Counted from the stretch's first letter, positions 1 through 6,944 are shown. The stretch: 8,903 nt of DNA from Spirochaetaceae bacterium (GCA_028820215.1 JAPPKD010000016.1:1-8903), one strand, 5' to 3'. Program-made: numbers and translations. The notes: a model not told the origin generated them from the sequence alone.

Positions 1-86
1 CATGAGGCATCCGATTCACTTCGTGTGGATATTTGGGTGAGGCAATAGGCCGCCGGCTCGGAAGGCGGGCCGCTGCTGCCGGTTTG

Positions 87-115
87 TTGGCGAATGGGTG
101 TTGCACGAGTAGCAT
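87..115 (+). promoter_or_regulatory. Possible promoter of the Sel1-repeat gene
   Basis: TTGGCG at 87-92 and TAGCAT at 110-115 are separated by 17 bp. Each matches four of six bases of the sigma-70 consensus. If used, transcription would begin near 122, which would exclude the upstream in-frame ATG at 94 and leave a leader of about 44 nt before the GTG at 166. In G+C-rich DNA such partial matches are common, so this is only a candidate. Confidence 0.25.
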
Positions 116-165
116 GCGTCGCAGGTCAACGTGCGAGCATGGGAGTGGGAGTCATCGGGACCGTC

Positions 166-1668
166 GTGAAGCGGGCGATTCGCAGGTGCGTCCCGGCTCT
201 CATGGTCCTGCTGGCCATGGCTGCGACCGTGCCGGCGACCGCCCAGACCTGGAGTGAGTCCGTCGCGGCCTATGAGCGCGGGGACTACGCGACGGCGCTC
301 CGGGGATTCAGGAGTCTTGCGCTGCGGGGTGACGCCCGAGCCCAGTACCGGGTCGGGGTCATGCATTACCTGGGCCTCGGCGTATCCCGCGACCTTGCGG
401 AAGCGGCGGCGTGGTACTCGCGCGCGGCCGAGCAGGGCGATGTGGAAGCTCAGGCCAGCCTCGGACTCATGTACGCCGAAGGCCACGGGGTCGCCCAGAG
501 CGACGCGGAGGCGCTGCGGTGGTACCGCCGGGCGGCCGAGCAGGGCGACCCCTATGCCCAGTACTACCTCGGCGTCTCGTACCACATAGGACGGGGCGTT
601 GCCGCGAACCAGGCGTCGGCCGCCGCCTGGTACCTCCGGGCCGCCGAACAGGACTACACCTACGCCCAGTTCTACCTGGGACTCATGTATCTGGATGGAA
701 CAGGTGTCGTTCGGAACTCGGCCCGGGCAGCCACGTGGTTCGGCCGCGCCGCCGCGCAGGGCCACGTACGCGCTCAGGCCCTGCTTGGCTTCATGTACCG
801 CGACGGCCTCGGCGTGGACCAGAACGCGGCAGTGGCCGTGAGGTGGTTCCGCCGGGCGGCCGAGCAGGGCGACCGGGACGCTCAGTCCGGCCTGGGGGCC
901 AGCTACTACCTCGGTCAGGGCGTAACTCAGGACTACGACGAAGCCGCGAAGTGGTTCCTTGCGGCCGCCGAGCAGGGCGACGCCTACTCCCAGTCCCGGC
1001 TCGCGACCATGTACCTCGACGGTCAGGGCGTCCCTCAGGACTTTGCCGAGGCCGCGAAGTGGCTGCTCCGCATCGCGGACGAAGGCCACGCCGACGCTCA
1101 GTTCCGGGTCGGGATCATGCACGGAGTCGGCGTCGGCGTCTCCCAGGACTATGCCGCCGCCATGAGCTGGTTCCGGCGCGCCGCCGAACAGGGACACGAC
1201 GAAGCCCGGTACATCGTCAACAACACGACGGGCGAGGACATCCCGCCGGCCCTGACCAGGGAAGTCGCAAAGTGGTTCCGGCGCGCCGCCGAACAGGGAG
1301 ATGTCGTGGCTCAGTACATGACCGGGAACATGTACTTCGCCGGACAGGGCGTCGCCGAGAACCATGCGGCAGCGGCCCACTGGTACCGGCGTGCCGCCGA
1401 ACGGGGCGCCGCCGACGCGCAGTTCTCGATCGGGTACATGTACGACAAGGGACTGGGCGTGGAGCAGGACAACACGGAGGCATACCTGTGGTACGAGCTC
1501 GCCGCCTCGCGGTTCCAGTCACCGGAACGGCGGGAAGCGGCCGAGCGGTTCCGGGATCAGGTTGCCGCTCGTCTCTCCCCGGCCCCCCTGGCGGAGGCCC
1601 GGCGCCTGGCGCGGGAGTGGCGGCCCACGGCTGACGCCATCACGGGTCCCAGACGCGTAAGCGGCTGA
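166..1668 (+). CDS. Exported Sel1-repeat (TPR-like) protein
   Basis: A 500-residue protein made almost wholly of Sel1-like repeats, an alpha-alpha solenoid family used as a protein-interaction scaffold. Its partner is unknown. Residues 1-26 look like a Sec signal peptide: a basic start (KRAIRR), a hydrophobic core (ALMVLLAMAA) and an ATA/QTW cleavage site, so the mature protein is probably periplasmic or secreted. A half-repeat at 28-60 leads into eleven units from about residue 61 to 450, each near LGxMYxxGxGVxxDxxxAAxWYRRAAEQGDxxAQ. Unit 9 (349-383) is degenerate. A charged tail follows with AEARRLAREW, which I recall from other Sel1 proteins. I chose GTG 166 because GGGA lies at 157-160 and the signal peptide then starts normally. 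ATG 139 and ATG 94 are in frame and possible. It has no operon partner here, so its function cannot be assigned. It converges on polA. Confidence 0.9.
   Translation: MKRAIRRCVPALMVLLAMAATVPATAQTWSESVAAYERGDYATALRGFRSLALRGDARAQYRVGVMHYLGLGVSRDLAEAAAWYSRAAEQGDVEAQASLGLMYAEGHGVAQSDAEALRWYRRAAEQGDPYAQYYLGVSYHIGRGVAANQASAAAWYLRAAEQDYTYAQFYLGLMYLDGTGVVRNSARAATWFGRAAAQGHVRAQALLGFMYRDGLGVDQNAAVAVRWFRRAAEQGDRDAQSGLGASYYLGQGVTQDYDEAAKWFLAAAEQGDAYSQSRLATMYLDGQGVPQDFAEAAKWLLRIADEGHADAQFRVGIMHGVGVGVSQDYAAAMSWFRRAAEQGHDEARYIVNNTTGEDIPPALTREVAKWFRRAAEQGDVVAQYMTGNMYFAGQGVAENHAAAAHWYRRAAERGAADAQFSIGYMYDKGLGVEQDNTEAYLWYELAASRFQSPERREAAERFRDQVAARLSPAPLAEARRLAREWRPTADAITGPRRVSG
346..1515 (+). repeat. Tandem Sel1 coding repeats, 108-bp period
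   Basis: Eleven consecutive units encode the Sel1 repeats. Ten are about 36 codons (108 bp) and the ninth, 1210-1314, is 35 codons and has lost the LGxMYxxGxGV half. Stretches such as the codons for AAEQGD recur nearly unchanged at the DNA level, which suggests growth by tandem duplication followed by divergence. The repeats also generate a repetitive reading frame on the opposite strand that is not a gene. Confidence 0.85.
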
Positions 1669-1671
1669 ACC

Positions 1672-1758
1672 AGCTCAGTGTGCTGACTGAGCGGAGCTCA
1701 GTGCGCGACTGAGCAAGCTCAGTGGGCCGACTGAGCGGAGCTCAGTGGGCGCTGAGCC
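1672..1758. repeat. Array of four tandem hairpins between convergent genes
   Basis: Four units of 23, 21, 23 and about 20 bp begin at 1672, 1695, 1716 and 1739. The first three contain GCTCAGT followed by its exact reverse complement ACTGAGC, with loops of 6, 5 and 6 nt (arms 1673-1679/1686-1692, 1696-1702/1708-1714, 1717-1723/1730-1736). The fourth is GCTCAG/CTGAGC (1740-1745/1752-1757). All left arms can pair with all right arms, and neighbouring units can also pair across the 2-3 nt between them, so several folds compete. The array is nearly its own reverse complement and would fold alike in either transcript. It lies where the Sel1 and polA transcripts meet and includes the polA stop. There is no T-run, so it is not a classical intrinsic terminator. 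A bidirectional transcription barrier, an mRNA 3'-end stabiliser or a protein-binding array are all possible. Confidence 0.9.
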
Positions 1759-4489
1759 AGTCGGAGCCGACGCCGATCTCGACCTCGATGGGTGCGGCCA
1801 GGGGGAGCGCGTCGCGCATCAGGTCGTGCACGAGCGGCACGACCTCCTCGCGCTCTTCCCGGTGCAGGTCGAACACCAGCTCGTCGTGCACCTGCAGGAT
1901 CATCTGCGTGCGCAGGCGGCGCCGTTTCAGCTCGCGGGCGATGTCGATCATGGCGATCTTGATCATGTCGGCCGCGGTGCCCTGGATCGGGGCGTTGATG
2001 GCGATGCGCTCCGCTGCCGCGCGCGCGGTGCGGTTGCGGGAGTTGATGTCGCGCAGGAAGCGGCGCCGGCCCTTCAGGGTCTGCACGTACTCGGCGGCGT
2101 GCGCGAACGCGATCGCCTCGTCCATGTAGCCGCGGATCTTCGGGTACTGGGTGAAGTAGCGCTCGATGATCTCGCCCGCTTCCTTGCGCGCGATGCGCAG
2201 CCGCTGCGCCAGGCCGAATGAGGACATGCCGTAGGCGATGCCGTAGTTGACCATCTTGGACTTGCTGCGCATCTCCGGGGTGACCTCGTCGAGCGCCACC
2301 CCGTACACGCGCGACGCGGTGGCCGCGTGGATGTCGACGTCGCTGCTCAGGTCCTCCAGCATCGACTCCTCGCCCGCGATCGAGGCCAGGATGCGCAGCT
2401 CGATCTGCGAGTAGTCGGCCGACAGCAGCAGGTAGTCGGGTCCGCGCGGGACGAACGCCCGCCGGATCTCCCGCCCCTTTTCCGTGCGGATCGGGATGTT
2501 CTGCAGGTTCGGGCCTTCCGAGTTCAACCGCCCGGTGGCGGCCACCAACTGGTTGAACGTGGTATGGATGCGGCCGGTGCGCTCGAACACCGCCGCCGGC
2601 AGCGTGTCCACGTAGGTGGACTTGAGCTTCTGCACGATGCGGTAGTCGAGCAGCATCGGGATCATCGGGTGGCGGTCGGCGTAGCGGGAGAGCTGCTGCT
2701 CGTTGGTCATGTACTGACCGGTGCGGGTCTTTTTGGGATTGGGGTCGATCTGCAGCCGGTCGAACAGGATCTCGCCGAGCTGCTTGGGGGAGTTGAGGTT
2801 GAACTCGCCTTCCGCCGCCTCGTAGATCCCCTGCTCCAGCGCGGCGATCTCGGCGCCGAGCTGGTCCGCGTATTCGTGCAGCACGTCGACGTCGACGGTG
2901 ACCCCCGTGTGCTCCATCTCCACCAGCACCCCGATCAGCGGGCTCTCGATGTCGTGGCAGACCCCCTCGTACTCGGCGTCTGCCAGCTCGGAGGCCAGCG
3001 CGGCCTGCAGGCGCAGGGCCACGTCCGCCCGCTCGGCGGCGTAGTCGGCCAGGCGTTGCGGGTCGGCCTCCAGCAGCGGCAACTGGTCCTTGCCGTCCTC
3101 CCCCAGCAGCGAGGACAGCGGGATCGGCGAGTAGTCCAGGTAGCGCTCGGCGAGCTGCTCCAGGCGATGGCGCCCTTCCTGGTCGATGAGGCTGTGCGTG
3201 ACGTGCGTGTCGCGGACGGTGCCGGCCAGCCCCACGCCGTGCCAGGCCAGCACGCTCATGGCGTGCTTGAGATAGTGGCCGACCTTGGTCACCGCCTCCG
3301 CCTCGAACACCGGCCGCAGGTCGTCGAGCGCCTGCCGGTAGCCGGCCTGGTCGTCCGCCGGGAACGGCACGTAGGCGGCCGTGTGCGGGGCGGCAGCAAA
3401 CGCGACGCCGGCGATGCGGGCGCGTTTGGGATCCCCCGCCGTGCTCTGCAGATCGATTGCCACCGCCTCCCCGGCGAGCAGCTCGGAGGCCAGCGCCTGC
3501 CGCTCCGCCGCGGTGGCGGCGACCCGGTAGTCGTGCTCCGTGTCTTCGATGGTGGCCATGCCGCGCGCTGCCGGCGAGTTGTCCCCGGCGTCGCCGAACA
3601 GCCGTTCCTTGAGGAGCCGGAACTCCAGCCGGTCGAAGATGGCGATGGTGGCGTCCGGATCGGGATCGCGCCGCGCGAAGCTGTCCAGGTCGACCTCCAC
3701 CGGGAGGTCGACGTCGATGGTCGCCAGGCGCTTGGAAAGCAGCGCCTGCTCCGCGAACTGCTCGATCCGCTCGCGCTGCTTGCCCTTGAGGTCACCGGCG
3801 CGCCCGATCAGGTCCTCGACCGTCCCGAACTGCGCCAGCAGCTTCTGCGCGGTCTTGTCGCCGATGCCCGGAACGCCGGGGATGTTGTCGACCGAGTCGC
3901 CCACCAGCGCCAGCACGTCGACCACCTGCGAGACGTCGGCGACGCCCCAGCGCTCGCGCACCTGGGCCGGCCCGAAGATCGACGCGGGGCTGCCGGGCGT
4001 GCGGCTGACCCGGTAGAGCGTGGTGCGGTCGGTGACGAGCTGCGCCAGGTCCTTGTCCGGCGTCACCAGCCACGTGTGGAAGCCTGCCGCCTCGGCCTGC
4101 ACGGCGATGGTGCCGATGACGTCGTCGGCCTCCGCGCCGGACCAGCTGATCTCCGGGATGCGCAGCGCCGCGGTGATGGCGTGGACATCGTCGAGCGAGT
4201 CCAGCATCTCCTCCGGGGCCTTCTCACGCTGGGCCTTGTACTCGCCGTATTCGTCGTGGCGGCGGTTGCGGCCGGCGGCGTCGAACACGACCGCCATGTG
4301 CGTGGGCTGCTCCTCCTCGATGATCTTGACCAGCGAGTTGGTGTAGCCGAAGGCGGCCGAGGTGTTGACGCCGCGCGAGGTCAGGCGCGGGTTGGACAGG
4401 AAGACGAAGTACGCCTGATAGACGATCGGCATGCCGTCGATCAGGAACAGCCGCCGGCTTCCGTCGCCGGCGGCCCGGTCGCCGCTCAC
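1742..4489 (-). CDS. polA: DNA polymerase I
   Basis: A 915-residue family A polymerase (E. coli 928) for gap filling, Okazaki primer removal and repair. The 5'-3' flap nuclease spans about residues 13-300, with acidic residues at D18, D70, EADD 120-123, D145/D147 and D198/D201 and the helix-hairpin-helix motif PGVPGIGDKTA. The 3'-5' exonuclease fold is present at about 320-500 but looks dead: the family D-x-E is D346-x-Q348, the Asp of NLKYD is A410, and the Asp of YxxxD is R487. The polymerase domain is complete: motif A ADYSQIELR (D692, E697), O-helix R741/K745/Y749/Y753 and motif C QVHDE (H868, D869, E870). Y749 occupies the position of E. coli Phe762. The start is GTG, since the next Met lies beyond D18. 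It lies four bases after the ilvN stop, with GGGGAAG about 12 nt upstream, so it is probably co-transcribed and coupled. No frameshift is seen. Confidence 0.97.
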   Translation of the reverse strand: MSGDRAAGDGSRRLFLIDGMPIVYQAYFVFLSNPRLTSRGVNTSAAFGYTNSLVKIIEEEQPTHMAVVFDAAGRNRRHDEYGEYKAQREKAPEEMLDSLDDVHAITAALRIPEISWSGAEADDVIGTIAVQAEAAGFHTWLVTPDKDLAQLVTDRTTLYRVSRTPGSPASIFGPAQVRERWGVADVSQVVDVLALVGDSVDNIPGVPGIGDKTAQKLLAQFGTVEDLIGRAGDLKGKQRERIEQFAEQALLSKRLATIDVDLPVEVDLDSFARRDPDPDATIAIFDRLEFRLLKERLFGDAGDNSPAARGMATIEDTEHDYRVAATAAERQALASELLAGEAVAIDLQSTAGDPKRARIAGVAFAAAPHTAAYVPFPADDQAGYRQALDDLRPVFEAEAVTKVGHYLKHAMSVLAWHGVGLAGTVRDTHVTHSLIDQEGRHRLEQLAERYLDYSPIPLSSLLGEDGKDQLPLLEADPQRLADYAAERADVALRLQAALASELADAEYEGVCHDIESPLIGVLVEMEHTGVTVDVDVLHEYADQLGAEIAALEQGIYEAAEGEFNLNSPKQLGEILFDRLQIDPNPKKTRTGQYMTNEQQLSRYADRHPMIPMLLDYRIVQKLKSTYVDTLPAAVFERTGRIHTTFNQLVAATGRLNSEGPNLQNIPIRTEKGREIRRAFVPRGPDYLLLSADYSQIELRILASIAGEESMLEDLSSDVDIHAATASRVYGVALDEVTPEMRSKSKMVNYGIAYGMSSFGLAQRLRIARKEAGEIIERYFTQYPKIRGYMDEAIAFAHAAEYVQTLKGRRRFLRDINSRNRTARAAAERIAINAPIQGTAADMIKIAMIDIARELKRRRLRTQMILQVHDELVFDLHREEREEVVPLVHDLMRDALPLAAPIEVEIGVGSDWLSAH

Positions 4490-4493
4490 CCCG

Positions 4494-5024
4494 TCAGGTT
4501 ACTTCCCCGCCCCGTGCCATCACAACTTTGCCGGTGCGGATCATCTCGACGATCCCGAACTTGTCGAGCATGCCGAGCAGCGCGTCGACCTTCTCCGACG
4601 AACCCGTGCACTTGAGGATCATCGAATGCTCGGTGAGGTCCTCGGTCGTGCAGTCGAAGTGGTCGCAGATCTGCAGCGCCTCGGTGCGCTGATCCGACTG
4701 ACACGAGATCTTCACCAGCGCCAGCTCCTGCACCACGGCGCGATCGAAGGTGTGGTCGAAGCAGTGGATGACGTCCACCAGCTTGTTGACGCCCTTGATG
4801 ATCTGGTCGAGCCCCTGCGGATCGCCCGACGCGCCGATCGTCATCCGCGAGTAGGCGCCGTTGTGGGCCGGCGAGACCACCAGCGACTCGATGTTGTAGG
4901 CGCGCCGCGCGAACACCTGCGCGATACGGGCCAGCACGCCCGGCTTGTTGGCGACCAGGGCGCTCAACGTGTTGACCGGGCGTTCCTCCATCAGGCTGCC
5001 CACGTGCCCGTTGCCCGACGCCAT
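4494..5024 (-). CDS. ilvN: Acetolactate synthase, regulatory small subunit
   Basis: A 176-residue small subunit (E. coli IlvH 163) that activates the catalytic subunit and confers feedback inhibition by valine. The N-terminal ACT domain covers about residues 17-90 and contains ANKPGVLARI and RRAYNIESL. N26, G29 and N44 align with E. coli IlvH N11, G14 and N29, at the valine site, so I infer that valine control is retained. The C-terminal domain (about 95-170) has the family pattern ELALVKI and the ending FGIVEMIRTGKVVMARG. The ATG at 5024 overlaps the ilvB stop by one base (TGATG), typical of translational coupling and equal subunit synthesis. A second in-frame ATG at 4991 would remove 11 non-conserved residues and cannot be excluded. 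The reading frame stays open far upstream inside ilvB, but that part reads as a shadow. Confidence 0.96.
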   Translation of the reverse strand: MASGNGHVGSLMEERPVNTLSALVANKPGVLARIAQVFARRAYNIESLVVSPAHNGAYSRMTIGASGDPQGLDQIIKGVNKLVDVIHCFDHTFDRAVVQELALVKISCQSDQRTEALQICDHFDCTTEDLTEHSMILKCTGSSEKVDALLGMLDKFGIVEMIRTGKVVMARGGEVT

Positions 5025-6751
5025 CAGGTGGATCCCACCGGCTTGGCCAGCTTGGTGGTCGGCCGGTCGATGATCATGGTCTCCAGCGGCTGGCCGGAGG
5101 GGATCATCGGGTAGACGTTGTCCGCCTTCTCCACCTCGGCGTTGATGAGCACCGGACCGTCGTTGTACTCCAGCGCCCGGGTCAGGACCTTGCGCACGTC
5201 GCCGGGACGCCGCAGGTTGAGCCCCATGGCCCCGAACGACTGCGCCAGCTTGGCGAAGTCCGGGTTGCCCTCCAGGTCCACCCCGCTCTCCCGCTCGTCG
5301 TAGAACAGCTCCTGCCACTGCCGGACCATGCCCAGGTAGTGGTTGTTGAGCACGATCACCTTGAGCGGCAGCTTGTGGATGCAGGCGGTGGCCAGCTCGC
5401 ACATGGTCATCTGGAAGCCGCCGTCGCCGACGATCGCCAGCACCAGATCGTCCGGGCGGCCGAACTGGGCGCCGATCGCCGCGGGGAAGCCGAAGCCCAT
5501 GCTGCCGGCGCCGCCGGACGAGAGCCAGTTGTCGGGGTGGTCGGTCAGGTAGAACTGCGCCGCCCACATCTGGTGCTGGCCGACGTCGCTGGAGACGATC
5601 GCGCGCCCGCCGGTCAGGTGATAGAGCTCGTCGATCACGTGCTGCATCTTCAGGCCGCCCTGCTTGCGGTACTTCAGCGGATAACGCTTCTTGTATCCGT
5701 CCAGCCGGGTCAGCCACTCCTCGGTCTCCAGCCGCCCGACGTGCCTGGTCAGCTCCTCCAGCGCCACGCGGGCATCGGCCACGCAGTGCAGGTCGGGCTT
5801 GATCATCTTGCCGATCTCACCCTCGTCGATGTCGATGTGGATCTTGGTCGCGTTCTGGCAGAACTTGGTCGGATCGCCGACGATGCGGTCGTCGAAGCGG
5901 GAGCCGACCGACATGATCAGGTCGCATTCCATGACCGCCTTGTTCGCGTACGCGGTGCCGTGCATGCCCAGCATGCCCAGCGACAGCGGATGGGTCTCCG
6001 GGAACGCACCCTTGCCCAGCAGCGTGGTGGTCACCGGGGCGTGCAGCTTCTCGGCCAGCGCGCGCACCTCCTCGTGCGCGCCTGCGATCAGGGCGCCGTG
6101 CCCGATCAGCAGCACCGGCCGGCGCGCGTTGCCCAGCGCCTCCGCGATGTCGTGGATGGACTCCCGATCGGTGAGCTCCGGCACGTGGTAGCCGGGCAGT
6201 TCCAGGCCGGGCTCCATGGAGCCGGCGAACGGCCCCTGGCTGACGTTCTTGGGAACGTCGATCAGCACCGGCCCCGGACGGCCGCTGGTGGCGATGTGCA
6301 CGGCCTCCCGCACGGTGCGGGGGATGTCGGCCGTCTCCTTGACCAGGTAGCTGTGCTTCACGATCGGCATGGTCACGCCGAAGATGTCCGCCTCCTGAAA
6401 GGCGTCCTTGCCGAGCATCCAGGTCACCTGCTGCCCGGAGACGACGATCATCGGCACCGAGTCCATGTGCGCGGTCATGATGCCGGTCAGGGTGTTGGTG
6501 GCGCCGGGACCGCTGGTGACCAGCACGCAGGCCGGCTTGCCGGTGGCGCGCGCGTAACCGTCGGCCATGTGCGCGGCGCCCTGCTCGTGGCGGACCAGGA
6601 TGAACTCCATGTCGGTGCCGGTCGCGACCAGCGCGTCGAAGATCGGCAGGGCCGCCCCGCCCGACAGGCCGAACACATGCTTGATCCCGGCCTGCTCCAG
6701 GCACTTGATCAGGACGTGTCCGCCTTCCATGCCGTTGTCCGTCATTGCCAT
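5024..6751 (-). CDS. ilvB: Acetolactate synthase, catalytic large subunit
   Basis: A 575-residue thiamine diphosphate enzyme that condenses two pyruvates, or pyruvate and 2-ketobutyrate, in the first common step of valine, leucine and isoleucine synthesis. It has the three-domain layout: pyrimidine domain about 9-170 with the cofactor-activating Glu E56 in RHEQGAAHMADGYAR; FAD-associated middle domain about 195-340 with SRFDDR; pyrophosphate domain about 385-540 with the metal/ThDP motif from G442-D443-G444 to N469-N470. W479 in RQWQ fits the Trp linked to 2-ketobutyrate preference in AHAS enzymes. IlvN immediately follows, which separates it from catabolic acetolactate synthases that lack a small subunit. 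The start at 6751 has AGGAGT six bases upstream. An ATG at 6790 is in frame but would precede the proposed transcription start. Oddities: FGLSGG replaces the usual FGYPGG, and QQVTWMLGK replaces the usual QVPxxxIGT-like loop. Confidence 0.96.
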   Translation of the reverse strand: MAMTDNGMEGGHVLIKCLEQAGIKHVFGLSGGAALPIFDALVATGTDMEFILVRHEQGAAHMADGYARATGKPACVLVTSGPGATNTLTGIMTAHMDSVPMIVVSGQQVTWMLGKDAFQEADIFGVTMPIVKHSYLVKETADIPRTVREAVHIATSGRPGPVLIDVPKNVSQGPFAGSMEPGLELPGYHVPELTDRESIHDIAEALGNARRPVLLIGHGALIAGAHEEVRALAEKLHAPVTTTLLGKGAFPETHPLSLGMLGMHGTAYANKAVMECDLIMSVGSRFDDRIVGDPTKFCQNATKIHIDIDEGEIGKMIKPDLHCVADARVALEELTRHVGRLETEEWLTRLDGYKKRYPLKYRKQGGLKMQHVIDELYHLTGGRAIVSSDVGQHQMWAAQFYLTDHPDNWLSSGGAGSMGFGFPAAIGAQFGRPDDLVLAIVGDGGFQMTMCELATACIHKLPLKVIVLNNHYLGMVRQWQELFYDERESGVDLEGNPDFAKLAQSFGAMGLNLRRPGDVRKVLTRALEYNDGPVLINAEVEKADNVYPMIPSGQPLETMIIDRPTTKLAKPVGST

Positions 6752-6757
6752 CGCTTC

Positions 6758-6763
6758 ACTCCT
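6758..6763 (-). promoter_or_regulatory. Ribosome binding site of ilvB
   Basis: AGGAGT on the minus strand ends six bases before the ATG at 6751. This is the best Shine-Dalgarno match I checked in the window. It selects 6751 over the ATG at 6745 (12 bases away) and the upstream ATG at 6790. Confidence 0.8.
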
Positions 6764-6773
6764 GTGAGTGGGC

Positions 6774-6803
6774 AACATACGAGTCCTCATCGCGGACTGT
6801 CAA
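6774..6803 (-). promoter_or_regulatory. Sigma-70-like promoter for ilvB-ilvN-polA
   Basis: On the minus strand a perfect TTGACA (6803-6798) is followed after 18 bp by TATGTT (6779-6774, four of six consensus bases). The expected transcription start is around 6767, giving a leader of only about 16 nt that holds little beyond the Shine-Dalgarno sequence. Such a short leader leaves no room for a leader peptide, attenuator, T-box or riboswitch ahead of ilvB from this promoter, so control would have to act on initiation. Confidence 0.65.
6782..6798. promoter_or_regulatory. Inverted repeat in the ilvB promoter spacer
   Basis: AGTCC (6782-6786) and its exact complement GGACT (6794-6798) are separated by 7 bp. 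The 17-bp dyad fills the spacer between the -10 and -35 boxes and touches the last base of the -35. Half-site centres are 12 bp apart, about one helical turn, as expected for a dimeric regulator. A 5-bp dyad can arise by chance, so this is only a candidate operator. Confidence 0.35.
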
Positions 6804-6944
6804 GTACCCGTGCACGAGATTCTGCGAAGTGATGGCCGGTTCCTGAACAGTGGGTCCGGCATGACCCTGGAAACAGGGCCTATTTCGTCTGTTGGTATCG
6901 ATCCTGATCAGGCATGAACAATAACTTGGATAACATGGCCCAAT
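6804..6944. other. Spacer between fchA and the ilvB promoter
   Basis: This stretch is clearly lower in G+C than the surrounding genes. It holds a perfect 10-bp palindrome CCTGATCAGG (6903-6912), a 5-bp stem CCCTG/CAGGG around GAAA (6865-6878) and a loose GCCGG/CCGGC pair (6835-6839/6856-6860). None is followed by a T-run on either strand, so I see no convincing terminator for fchA, and transcription from the folate genes may continue into ilvB. No coding region or known RNA motif is visible. Confidence 0.6.

Noticed and set aside
16..1380. 454-codon minus-strand ORF with a recurring LFGGxxEP pattern opposite the Sel1 gene
   Set aside because: Its periodicity mirrors the 108-bp Sel1 coding repeats. 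The + strand frame has a signal peptide and a clear family match, so this is an antisense shadow.
1672..1758. CRISPR-like reading of the short repeats
   Set aside because: The units are contiguous with 5-6 nt loops and no spacers of 25 nt or more, so this is a hairpin array and not a CRISPR array.
2327..4615. 762-codon + strand ORF antisense to polA
   Set aside because: High G+C at third positions keeps the opposite frame open. The translation resembles no family, and it lies fully against a well-conserved polA.
5025..5717. Upstream extension of the ilvN frame inside ilvB
   Set aside because: The translation is Arg/Ala-rich shadow of ilvB. IlvN homology starts only after the ATG at 5024, which overlaps the ilvB stop.
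5339..6832. 497-codon + strand ORF antisense to ilvB
   Set aside because: The same high-GC shadow effect. The translation is a low-complexity mix of H, R, V and D opposite a gene with all expected motifs.
6865..6878. CCCTG-GAAA-CAGGG stem as a terminator for fchA
   Set aside because: Only five base pairs, and no T-run follows on either strand.
6903..6912. Perfect palindrome CCTGATCAGG as an operator or terminator
   Set aside because: Ten bases without a loop cannot make a stable hairpin. A single palindrome of this length is expected by chance, and it lies about 100 bp from the promoter.
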